Shown here: piece after piece, positions 34,764-43,045 of the stretch
Layout of the letters: each line of letters opens with the position of its first letter
Numbering within the stretch: the first letter of the stretch is position 1
Assembly: GCA_019685655.1 (NCBI GenBank)
Contig: JABFQP010000004.1
Coordinates: forward strand, 124,001-188,000
Reading direction: 5' to 3'
DNA: 64,000 bases
Origin: Candidatus Bathyarchaeota archaeon A05DMB-5
GTDB taxonomy: Archaea > Thermoproteota > Bathyarchaeia > Bathyarchaeales > Bathycorpusculaceae
The notes under the pieces: model-generated
Database searches by the model: none
What the model saw: only the letters and a program-made list of their open reading frames with translations
What the model was told of the DNA's origin: nothing
Program-made: the position numbers and the translations under genes

Positions 34764-35639
34764 TTATGTGATCTTACTCAGCACTTTGTCCAATCGGATT
34801 TTATGGAAGTCAAGTGCAAGTTCTTTAGGGTCTATTCCCAACGCTAGGCTTAGAAGTTCAGCGTAATGGATAACGGGTATGTTGTATTCTTCCTTGTAAG
34901 CAGATTTTATCAGCATTTGCCCAAGGTCTAAAGTTAAGAAGCAGAAGGGACAGAGTGTAACAATACAATCGGCGCCTGCTTTTGTTGTGTTAACGATTTT
35001 GTCGCGGGCAATCGCTAACGCAACATCGTCGGCATAACCTCTCAAAAGTCCTCCACAACATTTCAGTTTGTTTCGATACCAGATGCTTTTTGCGCCTAAT
35101 GCTTCGATTAAATCGTCAAAGATGTGCGGGCGTTCTGGGTCGTCAAACTTCAAAAGCGCACTTGGTCTCAGCAAATGACACCCTGAAAATGATGCTACTT
35201 TAAGACTGCTCAAATCTTTAACGACGCTCTTCTTTAAGCGTTCTAAACCGACATCGTCCATTAAGACTTTCAAGTAATGTTTTACTTCCTTGGTTCCTTT
35301 GAATTCTTCGCCGGCATTGGATAAGATTTTGTTGACTCTTGCTTTCAGTTTTGAGTTTTCTTTCAGTAGGTTGTTTGCCATGGCCAGGGATTCGAAACAG
35401 CCAGTGCACAATGTTACTATGTCGAGGTCGGCTTCTTCGGCTAGGCAAATGTTATGTGCGGCGATTGCTAGGCTGGTTTCCATGTCTATGGATTGTAGGG
35501 GTGGTGGAGCGCAGCATGTCATGTTGTCTAGGTCGACGAGCCCTATTCCAAGTCTGGTTAAGGCTTTTCGTGCTGATGCTTCATAATGTGGTTGACGGGC
35601 TGGTATGGTGCATCCTAAAAAGAGCGCGTAACTTGTCAT
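34764..35639 (-). CDS. hdrB: Heterodisulfide reductase subunit B-like, copy 2
   Basis: 291 residues from ATG 35639 (MTSYALFLGC), which overlaps the stop of hdrC copy 2 by 4 bases. Two CCG-type domains: LGCTIPARQ ... MTCCAPPPLQ ... LCTGC and FSGCHLLRPS ... LKCCGGLLRG ... CPFC. The first domain has CCA in place of CCG, but all cysteine ligands are present. It is the last gene of the second hydrogenase-Hdr operon. Confidence 0.93.
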   Translation of the reverse strand: MTSYALFLGCTIPARQPHYEASARKALTRLGIGLVDLDNMTCCAPPPLQSIDMETSLAIAAHNICLAEEADLDIVTLCTGCFESLAMANNLLKENSKLKARVNKILSNAGEEFKGTKEVKHYLKVLMDDVGLERLKKSVVKDLSSLKVASFSGCHLLRPSALLKFDDPERPHIFDDLIEALGAKSIWYRNKLKCCGGLLRGYADDVALAIARDKIVNTTKAGADCIVTLCPFCFLTLDLGQMLIKSAYKEEYNIPVIHYAELLSLALGIDPKELALDFHKIRLDKVLSKIT

Positions 35640-36154
35640 GGCGTTCCTTCCTTCTTCCACTGTATTTTATCAAATCCTGTTGCAGCAAGTATTTTTTTCA
35701 TCGCATCCAAGCCTGCTGGCCTAAGCGGCGGCAAGCCGTATTCGGGTCTTTTCTTTTCCACAAATTTGGATGTTGGAACTATGCGTCCTTCGTTCATCAG
35801 TCCAGTTGCGAATTCCGAGTAGATGTTTGGTATGTGTCCTTCTTTGATGGCTATGTTTCTTAATGCGTAGATAACATCTGCTATTTCGACTTTCTGCGGA
35901 CACCTTTCTTGGCAGTTGTAGCATGAGCTGCATAGCCAAATGGCGCCGCCTGAGAGAACTTCTTGTTTCTCGCCTAAAAGTGAGAGTCTAATAATGTCTC
36001 TTGGGTTGTAGCGTTCGGTGGTTTTGGCGACTGGGCAACTGCTGGCGCATGTTCCACATTGATAGCATAAGGTTATGGTTTCGCCGCCTAATTGGCTTCT
36101 TATCTCGTCCGAAAATGAGGTTGCAGAGGTTTTTTGTTCTTTTTTATGCTCCAT
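35636..36154 (-). CDS. hdrC: Heterodisulfide reductase subunit C-like, copy 2
   Basis: 172 residues with the two cluster motifs CYQCGTCASSCPVAKT and CSSCYNCQERCPQKVE. I place the start at ATG 36154 because AAGGAG lies about 8 bases before it; GTG 36181, which overlaps the hdrA stop by 4 bases, is a possible alternative. It connects the HdrA-MvhD fusion to HdrB copy 2. Confidence 0.93.
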   Translation of the reverse strand: MEHKKEQKTSATSFSDEIRSQLGGETITLCYQCGTCASSCPVAKTTERYNPRDIIRLSLLGEKQEVLSGGAIWLCSSCYNCQERCPQKVEIADVIYALRNIAIKEGHIPNIYSEFATGLMNEGRIVPTSKFVEKKRPEYGLPPLRPAGLDAMKKILAATGFDKIQWKKEGTP

Positions 36155-36177
36155 TATGTTTTCTCCTTCTGTTGGAG

Positions 36178-38589
36178 TCACATTAACTGCAGTGGACCGA
36201 GCTTTTCTATTCTTTCAGTCATCATTTGCGCGGCTTCTGCGAATTTGTCGCCTTCTATGAAAACCATGTGTAACATTTCTAAACGTTCTGGCTCTATGCC
36301 GTATTCTTTTAACAGCACTTTTGCAAGGTCTACTTTCTTTTGAGCCTTTTGACTGCCGACTTCGTAATGGCAACCGTCAGTTTTGCATCCTACAACCATG
36401 ACCCCTTGAGCGCCAGCTTTGAAGGCTTGCAGGAACTGGTGGACTTGTAATATGCCGGTGCATGGGACTTTCATTACTCTGACGTTGGCTGGATACTGCA
36501 TCATCGCCATGCCCGAAGAGTCCACGGCCGTGTGACCACATTCTGAACAGGTTATAGCAAGAATCAACGGTTTGGAGGTTCCATTCACAGATAAGAGCGC
36601 GTTCATTTGGGCTTCCATTTGTTTTGGTCGTGAGTGTCTAAGTTCTATGGCGTTGACTGGGCATGTGCCAACACAGATGCCGCATCCTTCACATTTGAGG
36701 TCGGACACTTGCGCAACAAAGTGGTCTTCACCTTTAGGCACTAGAGTTATGGCGTTGAATGGGCAGATGACTGGACAGAACTCGCAGTCTCCGCAGTATT
36801 CTTCATTCACAAAGGCTGTTCTCTGGTCTTTGATTATCTTACCAGTGGACAAGAACTTAGCGGCTTTCACGGCTGCCGAGTGAGCGTGCAGAGAACTTGT
36901 TGGAGCATCTTTGGGGAAGGTTGCGCCTCCGCACAGGTAGACGCCTCTGATTTTGGTTTCTGTGGGTCTCAGTTTGGCGTTGTATTCTTTGAAAAAGCCG
37001 TCTTGGTCAAGTTCTATTCCGAGCATTTCAGCAAGTTCTTTTGTGTCTTCTGATGGCACCATGGCGGTGGCTAAAACTACTAGGTCGGCTTCGAGTTCGA
37101 AGAATCTTCTTAGGATGGCGTCTTCAACGTCTACGATTAAGATGTTTCCGTCTGGGTCGTGTGAAATTTCTGTTGGTCTGCCTTTAACGAATTTTATTCC
37201 CATTTCTCGGGCTTTTTCGTAATAGTATTCGTGTTCTCTTCCGGTTGTTCTGATGTCGATGTAGCAGATGGTAATGTCCGTGTCTGGATATGCAGATTTA
37301 ATCAGCATTGCGTTTTTCAGAGATATCATACAGCAGATGCTTGAGCACCATGGGTTCCATCGTCGGTCTCGTGAGCCGACACATTGGATAAAAACGATTC
37401 TTTTGGCGGGTTTACGGTCTGAAGGCTTGATGATTGCGCCGTTTGTAGGTCCGAAACCGTCAATCATTCTTGCAAGTTCAAGATTGGTTATCACATTGGG
37501 ATATTCGCCGTAGTGATATTCTTTTATCACGCTTGGGTCGTACTCTTTAAAGCCCGTAGCGACAATTATGCCGCCAACATTAAGCGTTAACTTCTCAGTT
37601 TTCTGGTTCAATTTGACAGCTTTTGTGGGGCAAATCTCCACGCATTTAGCGCATTCTTGGAATTTGCAAGCACTCTCGTCGATTACGTAGACTGGCGGAT
37701 GAACCGGCGGAGTGTTTATGTAAATTGCCTTTCGTGTTTTCAGCTTCGCATTGTATTCGTCTGGCACTTCTACTGGACAGACTGTTGTGCAAAGGTCGCA
37801 GCGAACACATTTAGATTCGTCAACGTAGCGTGGTTTTTTCTCAATCGTAACCTTGTAGTTTCCAGGAACCCCTTCAACCTTGACAACTTTTGAGTTGGTT
37901 AATATGTTTAGGTTTGGAATTTCGGAAAATCCAGAGCGGTAAACGCATTTTCTTGAAGTGTGAGTTATAGCTTTCACGTCGGAAGCTGGAGATTGTATGC
38001 AGATGGCACAGTCGTCTGTTGGAAAGAATCTTCCAGCACGAGCAGCCAAACCGCCAAGAAATGGAGCTTTCTCAATAAGATGCACCTCAAATCCCAAATC
38101 AGCCAAATCTTCAGCAGCTTGCATCCCAGCGATTCCGCCGCCTATCACAAGAACAGACTTGACAGCTGGAAACTCCAGCTTTTCCAATGGTTCTAGAAGT
38201 TTGGCGCGTTCAATGGCGGCAGAAAGCATTGCTTTGGCTTTTTCTGTAGCTTCTGATGGTGTGTCTCGGTGAGGCCATGCGCAGTGGTCTTTGAGGTCTA
38301 TAACTTCCACTAGGTATGGGTTAAGCCCAGCTTCCTCTGCGGCTTTTACGATTGCTATTTCGCTCAGTTTGGGAAGAGTTTCTGCTACGACTAGTCGGTT
38401 TATTTTTTTGCTTTTGATGGCGTCCACGATGGTTTTTAGTCCTTCGCCTCTCCAGAACTCGTTTCCTTGCACAACAAGAGCTACGCCTGAAACTTTCTTC
38501 ACATGTTCTGTTAGGGCTTTGAAATCCAGTATTTCTGAGAGTTGTTTTCCACAATTAGACAGGAATACTCCAACTTTTGCTTCTTCCAT
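36178..38589 (-). CDS. hdrA: HdrA-MvhD fusion protein (copy 2), N-terminal iron-sulfur domain degenerate
   Basis: 803 residues. Order: N-terminal thioredoxin-reductase-like domain (1-135), FAD fold VLVIGGGIAGMQAAEDLAD, clusters CVRCDLCTTVCP and CKFQECAKCVEICP, HdrA flavin domain, C-terminal clusters CGDCEFCPVICP and CEGCGICVGTCP, and an MvhD domain from about 670 with intact ligands (ITCSECG, VPCTGILQ, GCKTDGCHYEVG). The N-terminal domain has lost the cysteines seen in the two other HdrA proteins of this window: FVCHCG is FLSNCG and VVASCTPR is VVAETLPK. The MvhD fusion makes the hydrogenase link permanent, as in the HdrA2 type of Methanosarcina. Confidence 0.93.
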   Translation of the reverse strand: MEEAKVGVFLSNCGKQLSEILDFKALTEHVKKVSGVALVVQGNEFWRGEGLKTIVDAIKSKKINRLVVAETLPKLSEIAIVKAAEEAGLNPYLVEVIDLKDHCAWPHRDTPSEATEKAKAMLSAAIERAKLLEPLEKLEFPAVKSVLVIGGGIAGMQAAEDLADLGFEVHLIEKAPFLGGLAARAGRFFPTDDCAICIQSPASDVKAITHTSRKCVYRSGFSEIPNLNILTNSKVVKVEGVPGNYKVTIEKKPRYVDESKCVRCDLCTTVCPVEVPDEYNAKLKTRKAIYINTPPVHPPVYVIDESACKFQECAKCVEICPTKAVKLNQKTEKLTLNVGGIIVATGFKEYDPSVIKEYHYGEYPNVITNLELARMIDGFGPTNGAIIKPSDRKPAKRIVFIQCVGSRDRRWNPWCSSICCMISLKNAMLIKSAYPDTDITICYIDIRTTGREHEYYYEKAREMGIKFVKGRPTEISHDPDGNILIVDVEDAILRRFFELEADLVVLATAMVPSEDTKELAEMLGIELDQDGFFKEYNAKLRPTETKIRGVYLCGGATFPKDAPTSSLHAHSAAVKAAKFLSTGKIIKDQRTAFVNEEYCGDCEFCPVICPFNAITLVPKGEDHFVAQVSDLKCEGCGICVGTCPVNAIELRHSRPKQMEAQMNALLSVNGTSKPLILAITCSECGHTAVDSSGMAMMQYPANVRVMKVPCTGILQVHQFLQAFKAGAQGVMVVGCKTDGCHYEVGSQKAQKKVDLAKVLLKEYGIEPERLEMLHMVFIEGDKFAEAAQMMTERIEKLGPLQLM

Positions 38590-38599
38590 TTTTCATCCC

Positions 38600-40057
38600 T
38601 CACCTTCTCAACTTTCTTACTAAACGCCTTTCGCTGTCGTAAATTTCAACCTCAAGCGGCATCTCGCCAACAGCAAAGTGTGTAGCACAAGCAAAGCAAG
38701 GGTCATAAGCCCTGAAAGCCATCTCAACCATGTTCAATATGCCATCGCTAACTTTACCATTGCGTATCAAGCCCTTTGCCGCGTTCTTAATAGACATGCA
38801 AATGCCCGGCGCGTTGTGGGTTGTAGCCACTATCAAGTTGACTTTTTTGGCTAAGGCTTTCTCGTCAAGTATGTAATGGTGAATAAGCGTTCCTCTGGCT
38901 GCTTCCACGATGCCTACGCCTTCTCCGGGCTTTCCAGGCTTGTTCTTGATGTCCTTCCTTGTTATGTCAGGGTCTGTTACTAGCTCCAAAGCGCGTTCAG
39001 CCGCGTATAGAAGCTCAATTAATCGTGCCCAGTGAAAAGCCAAAGTGGCGTGGACAGGTTTGCCGCCGAGAGTTTTGTACATTCTCTTGTATTCTTCATT
39101 CGCTAATGGCGTTGCCATGCCTTCAGCAGCGTTTAATCTGCCTAAGGGCCCAACACGGTATATGCCGCTTTCCTCACCGTCAACAAATCCGTTCCATCCA
39201 ATTTTTTTCAGGTAGGGCAGTTTAACGTAAGTCCAAGGTTCAACGTGTTCTTCAATAACATCTAAGTATTCTGAAGGGGCAAATTTCACGAATTCTTTCC
39301 CGTTCGGGTCTACAACTCGAACTTTGCCGTCATAGAAATTCACATGATTGTTTTTGTCAACGGTTCCCATGTAGTAGGTTTTCAATGTGTATGGTTCGCT
39401 TTTAACTAGGTTCACGTAATCAGCGTTTTTGAGAACTATGTCGTCAAAGAGTTTCAGGCTGAACTTTGCAAACTCCACGCAGCTTCTAACCATCGTTTCT
39501 ATTTCTTGCCTTTCTTCCTCAGACAAAGCCTTAGCGATTCCGCCAGGCACGCAAGCGCTCACGGGATGAGTGGGTCTTCCGCCGAGCATGCCGGTTATTT
39601 TTTGTCCATAAGCCCTATGCTTTATCACTTCTTTGCCGATTTCTAATCCAGCCTTTTCTATTACGCCGAGAACGTTTCTTTTTGCTGGTGGAGCGTCTGG
39701 TCCAACAACTAAGTCTGGACCGCCTAAGAAGTAGAAGTGTAAGATGTGGTCGTAAATGTAGTAGGCGACATACTCCAGTTCTCTCAGTTTCTTGGCTGTT
39801 TCTGTGGGTTCCACGTTAAACGCTGCGTCTAGGGCTTTGGCGCTTGCCATGTGATGCGCAACTGGACATACACCGCAGATTCTCGTGGTTATTATGGGTA
39901 GGTCCTCGGCCCTTCTTCCTTCGCAGAACTTTTCGAAGCCTCTGAGTTCTGGAACTTGGAAGTAAGCGTTTTCCACGTCGCCTTTGTCGTTTAGGAATAT
40001 GGTTATTTTTCCGTGCCCTTCAAGTCGAGTTATTGGGTTTATTACTATTTCTTTCAT
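38600..40057 (-). CDS. mvhA: F420-non-reducing-type [NiFe]-hydrogenase large subunit, copy 2
   Basis: 485 residues, closely related to copy 1 throughout. Nickel ligands are RICGVCPVAHH near residue 60 and DPCFACATHF (C454, C457) near the end, with a removable tail of about 25 residues. It overlaps mvhG copy 2 by 4 bases and is followed after 10 bases by the HdrA-MvhD fusion. No protease gene accompanies this cluster. Several DNA stretches shared with copy 1 are nearly unchanged (for example around 39010-39045 and 22140-22175), consistent with occasional conversion. Confidence 0.95.
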   Translation of the reverse strand: MKEIVINPITRLEGHGKITIFLNDKGDVENAYFQVPELRGFEKFCEGRRAEDLPIITTRICGVCPVAHHMASAKALDAAFNVEPTETAKKLRELEYVAYYIYDHILHFYFLGGPDLVVGPDAPPAKRNVLGVIEKAGLEIGKEVIKHRAYGQKITGMLGGRPTHPVSACVPGGIAKALSEEERQEIETMVRSCVEFAKFSLKLFDDIVLKNADYVNLVKSEPYTLKTYYMGTVDKNNHVNFYDGKVRVVDPNGKEFVKFAPSEYLDVIEEHVEPWTYVKLPYLKKIGWNGFVDGEESGIYRVGPLGRLNAAEGMATPLANEEYKRMYKTLGGKPVHATLAFHWARLIELLYAAERALELVTDPDITRKDIKNKPGKPGEGVGIVEAARGTLIHHYILDEKALAKKVNLIVATTHNAPGICMSIKNAAKGLIRNGKVSDGILNMVEMAFRAYDPCFACATHFAVGEMPLEVEIYDSERRLVRKLRR

Positions 40058-40992
40058 TTCATTATCTTCCTCCGCAATATCGAGTTGGCAAGAGAATACT
40101 TGTAGAAAGTTCCAACGGGGTCAACAATCTTTTTAATAACGCTTGGGTCTGTGGCTATGGATGCCAGAGCACTTATCGCTGCAGCGCCTTGGTCGCTCAC
40201 GCGCGGCGCTGGACCACCACAGCCAGTGCATGGTATGTTCACTTTGGGACATTGTGCGCCGCATCCTGCGCGTGTTGCGGGTCCCATGCAGATGACTTGC
40301 TGGTCCCAGAAGCACGTTTTGAAGTCATCGTCTATTTCGTAGATTCTTTTTATTTCGTGGAGTTTTCGGTCTTTCTTTTCTCTTGGGCATTCATCGCAAA
40401 CTGCCTTTGTCGGAAGGAGACTAGAGCCTTTTGGCGGGAGTTTGCCGCTTGCTATTGCTTCGATGGCTTGGAGGATGCATGGGATTGGCGGTGGACATCC
40501 AGAGAGGAAGTAATCCACGTCTACGGTTTGAGCTAAAGTTTTCACAGTGTCATAAAACTCTGGCAGTTCAAGTTCTCCTTCTTTCACTTTTAATGAAGTT
40601 TGCGGGGTTACAGAACGCGGGTTTTTTGTTGATGGAGTTTCAAAATATGCTCTTTCGAAGATTTTCTCTTTGTTCCAAAGGTTTCCGAGGCCTATTACGC
40701 ATCCGTCGCATGCGCATGAGCCGAATGCTACAAGGGTTTTGGATTTTTGTCTTAGGAGTTTTGCCATGTGCTCGTTTTCTTCGGTTCTTATGGCGCCGTT
40801 GAAGAAGCAGACGTCGATGTTTTTGTCTGGCATGGCTTCTACGTCTTTGTATTTTATGTCCATGGCTACTGGCCAGAAAACGATGTCAGCAATTTGTATA
40901 ACGTCGAGGATTTTTTCATTTATGTCCAAGACGGCGATTTCGCAGCCTCCGCAGCTTGCTGCCCAGTAGAAGGCAACTTTAAGCTTGTTCAT
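40054..40992 (-). CDS. mvhG: [NiFe]-hydrogenase small subunit, copy 2
   Basis: 312 residues. The N-terminal proximal-cluster motif YWAASCGGCEIAVLD and the following 50 residues are almost identical to copy 1, then similarity falls. Later cysteines: GSCACDGC, SGCPPPIP, CDECPREK, CGAQCPKVNIPCTGCGGPAP. The start ATG 40992 has GGTGA 4 bases upstream. It opens the leftward operon mvhG-mvhA-hdrA/mvhD-hdrC-hdrB, with a long AT-rich leader region in front. Confidence 0.95.
   Translation of the reverse strand: MNKLKVAFYWAASCGGCEIAVLDINEKILDVIQIADIVFWPVAMDIKYKDVEAMPDKNIDVCFFNGAIRTEENEHMAKLLRQKSKTLVAFGSCACDGCVIGLGNLWNKEKIFERAYFETPSTKNPRSVTPQTSLKVKEGELELPEFYDTVKTLAQTVDVDYFLSGCPPPIPCILQAIEAIASGKLPPKGSSLLPTKAVCDECPREKKDRKLHEIKRIYEIDDDFKTCFWDQQVICMGPATRAGCGAQCPKVNIPCTGCGGPAPRVSDQGAAAISALASIATDPSVIKKIVDPVGTFYKYSLANSILRRKIMK
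40796..40914 (-). repeat. 119-bp tract identical to 23963-24081 (within mvhG copies)
   Basis: Partner of the tract in copy 1; identical at every base, bounded on both sides by mismatches. Confidence 0.9.
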
Positions 40993-41359
40993 CTTGTCAC
41001 CTATTGAATTGGATTTGGATGAAAGAATATGATAATTGCAGCTTCTATAATTTAAATTTACTTGTTGGTAAATAGAAAATTAATTATAGAATTTTTTATG
41101 TTAGACTTAAATTAAAATTAATAGAATTAATGTAGATGGACTTGTGATTTATTCTTTCTTTTTTATTGTTCTATTTTCAAAGTTTCTAGTTTTTAACTCT
41201 GATAAACATTTCCCATTAATCCAAGAACAGCGGTTTCGCGTCTCTACGGTTTGTATCCCTGCACACGGTAAACTTTTTCTTTTATTATAATTAATAAGTT
41301 TTTAAAAGGCAAAAGATTATAATTTTTGTTATCAATTACTCAAACTATAAACATTGTTG
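40993..41359. other. AT-rich intergenic region between mvhG copy 2 and the Lrp-like gene
   Basis: 367 bases with divergent genes on the two sides. Near the left end is the mvhG promoter (TATA-like TTAAATTATA and upstream element at 41046-41079), including an inverted repeat ATTTAC-N6-GTAAAT at 41056-41073. The middle is very A/T-rich with no open frame worth reporting. A more G/C-rich patch at 41230-41272 (GGTTTCGCGTCTCTACGG and nearby) is unexplained. The right end has a TATA-like run (AGATTATAATTT, 41313-41324) that may serve the Lrp-like gene. Confidence 0.6.
41046..41079 (-). promoter_or_regulatory. Promoter of Hdr/Mvh cluster 2 with upstream element shared with the sulfur cassette
   Basis: Reading leftward: TTTTCTATTTAC, 12 bases, then TTAAATTATA. 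The second block is a plausible TATA box 54-63 bases before ATG 40992, which leaves a leader of about 35 bases carrying GGTGA. The same two blocks with an 11-base gap lie at 44396-44428 in front of tusA. The first block sits where archaeal activators bind, just upstream of the BRE/TATA. Confidence 0.55.
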
Positions 41360-41929
41360 GTGAGACCTTTGGAAAAATTTGATGAAAATGATAGAAGAAT
41401 CGTTTCACTACTTATGGAAAAACCAGACATGTCACAAACTGCAATAGCAAGTCATTTGAAACTTTCGCAGCCCGCAGTTTATGCAAGAATAAGACGCTTG
41501 AGAACCTCTGGGATATTAACTAGAGTAGTCGGTGTGAACCTAACGGGGATAAATTTACATATGGTGAAAGTAGAAATAACTGCTAAAGAGCCATGGAAAA
41601 TAGTGGATTTTTTCGATAAGTGTCCAATGTTTGTGAATGGGTTTATTATCTCTGGGAGACATAATTTGTGCCTCTTTTTTGTAAGCGAAAGACTACAAGC
41701 AATCGAATGCTGTGTCAACCATAATTTAAGGAAAAACCCTAATGTTTTAGATGCAGAATCCAACGTTGTGGTAACTCCCGTCAAGGATTTTGTTGTTCCG
41801 CTTAAGATTTATTCTGAAAAGCGTGAAAAATCTCCTTGCGGAAAAACGTGTGCAGAGCAATCTTGCTATCCAGATGGAAAATGTTTAGGATGCCCAGCCA
41901 CGGTGTTCTATAAAGGAAAACTTCTATAG
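41360..41929 (+). CDS. Lrp/AsnC-like winged-helix regulator with cysteine-rich C-terminal tail
   Basis: About 189 residues. The N-terminal helix-turn-helix (FDENDRRIVSLLMEKPDMSQ, then KLSQPAVYARIRRLRTSGIL) is Lrp-like and is followed by a ligand-domain-like stretch (GINLHMVKVEITAK, GFIISGRHNLCLFFV). The tail carries five cysteines, SPCGKTCAEQSCYPDGKCLG and then CPATVFYKGKLL, a pattern that could hold an iron-sulfur cluster or zinc. The location between hdr/mvh cluster 2 and the sulfur cassette, which share a promoter element, makes it the prime candidate regulator of both. Start GTG 41360 is tentative (TTG 41354/41357 upstream). Confidence 0.85.
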   Translation: MRPLEKFDENDRRIVSLLMEKPDMSQTAIASHLKLSQPAVYARIRRLRTSGILTRVVGVNLTGINLHMVKVEITAKEPWKIVDFFDKCPMFVNGFIISGRHNLCLFFVSERLQAIECCVNHNLRKNPNVLDAESNVVVTPVKDFVVPLKIYSEKREKSPCGKTCAEQSCYPDGKCLGCPATVFYKGKLL

Positions 41930-42021
41930 GTACATGTCGTCCAACAAAGACAACTACATCTAATTTTTCCTGCTCATTACCTAAAACAAAGAGGAAATAA
42001 ACCAAAAAAGGGAAGGATAGC

Positions 42022-42321
42022 TTACAAATTGACTATTCGTTCATAATTGAAGATTAAGTCGATAATTTCACTGTAATCTAAGGTTTTTATTTCTGAGTGA
42101 AGTAGTTTTGTTAAGCCTCGCAACTCAACATCTTTCTTAGCAGCGTAGATTGAGATACCCTTTTTTATAGCGTCTGCGACAGGAGCGTCTTTTCTTCCTT
42201 TGCATCCATAGTAAACTGCGTCTTGTAACAGGCAAATTCCAATATCGCCGTCTTTATGTTCTAAAGCCAGCTGAATTCCTATGGGGTCCATGTCAGTTAT
42301 GAAATAGAGAATCTTAGCCAT
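42022..42321 (-). CDS. DsrH/TusB-like sulfur relay protein
   Basis: 99 residues from ATG 42321 (MAKILYFITD), preceded by GGTGGT. It has the DsrH/TusB pattern of a short Rossmann-like fold with the conserved stretch ICLLQDAVYYGCKG, where the cysteine follows the family's DAVY turn. It is the last gene of a five-gene leftward cassette, tusA-yedE-dsrE-dsrF-dsrH. It should form a complex with the two preceding proteins. Confidence 0.8.
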   Translation of the reverse strand: MAKILYFITDMDPIGIQLALEHKDGDIGICLLQDAVYYGCKGRKDAPVADAIKKGISIYAAKKDVELRGLTKLLHSEIKTLDYSEIIDLIFNYERIVNL

Positions 42322-42330
42322 AACTACCAC

Positions 42331-42684
42331 CTAAAATGTTAAAGTGACATCAGCTTCCGCTATTATTCTGAGAATTTCATCGCGTTCCTTTACTGTCACA
42401 CCTTCAGCCAAGTCTTCCTCAGTTAATCCACGTTCTAATAAGGAAACCTTGTCAATGTGAACAAGAAGAGGCTTAGTATCTTCTAGCATGGGTCTTGAAA
42501 GAAACTCTAAGTGGCGTTTGTAAAGTGTCATGTCGGTTTCTTTCAAAAAAGCGTATACGCTATCTCCTATAGAGACGACTGTGGTGTCTGATGTACTAAC
42601 TGCCACAGCTACTCGTAAGCCTTCAGCTGGAAACAGCGACCCATGAGGGGGCTTCCTTAATATAACAACAATTTTCTTAGGCAT
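42331..42684 (-). CDS. DsrF/TusC-like protein
   Basis: 117 residues of the DsrE/DsrF-like superfamily: KKIVVILRKPPHGSLFPAEG, RVAVAVSTSDTTVVSIGDSV and ADVTLTF end. It contains no cysteine at all, so it would be a structural partner of the sulfur carriers and not a carrier. AGGAGG lies 8 bases before ATG 42684, and the gene is 11 bases after the DsrE-like gene. Confidence 0.8.
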   Translation of the reverse strand: MPKKIVVILRKPPHGSLFPAEGLRVAVAVSTSDTTVVSIGDSVYAFLKETDMTLYKRHLEFLSRPMLEDTKPLLVHIDKVSLLERGLTEEDLAEGVTVKERDEILRIIAEADVTLTF

Positions 42685-42695
42685 ATCATATCCTC

Positions 42696-43043
42696 CTAAA
42701 AAACAACTAGAAACCTGTCAGATCCCTCTGCCATCTCTGCAATATCAGGCGTTCCAGCTTTTGTAGCACCTTCTATAGTGTCCTTTGTTCCTCGAACAAG
42801 CATGCAAAGTGTGCATAAGCGTACTTCTGCTCCTTTTGCTATTAACTCTCTGAATTGCTCCTCTATATTAGTGACCCCCGGAACTTTTTTTTGAAACGTC
42901 ATTACATTGTTGACCGCGTCCATGTAACAGAAAATTTTGACTTTATACCCCTTTGCCAAAGCTGCCTTTGCCAATTCAACTACTGTTTCTGGACTTTCAG
43001 ATTGATACGGACCAGAAAAGAACAGAAAGCTAATAGTTACCAT
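42696..43043 (-). CDS. DsrE/TusD-like sulfur carrier
   Basis: 115 residues from ATG 43043 (MVTISFLFFSGPYQSES); GAGGAG 6 bases upstream decides this start over one 42 bases further. The DsrE fold is visible in ETVVELAKAALAKGYKVKIF and GTPDIAEMAEGSDRFLVVF. The likely persulfide cysteines are in VRLCTLCMLVRG. It follows the YedE transporter by 2 bases. The expected role is to hand sulfane sulfur between TusA and downstream acceptors. Confidence 0.87.
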   Translation of the reverse strand: MVTISFLFFSGPYQSESPETVVELAKAALAKGYKVKIFCYMDAVNNVMTFQKKVPGVTNIEEQFRELIAKGAEVRLCTLCMLVRGTKDTIEGATKAGTPDIAEMAEGSDRFLVVF

Positions 43044-43045
43044 TG

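Noticed and set aside
34591-34866. 91-residue open frame on the + strand near the end of hdrB copy 2
   Set aside because: It overlaps two real genes on the other strand and shows no motif; the internal ATG at about 34717 gives a short peptide only.
41221-41275. G/C-richer patch in the cluster 2 leader region, considered as a tRNA or small RNA
   Set aside because: No cloverleaf, no conserved T-loop, and no clear stem; kept only as an unexplained patch.
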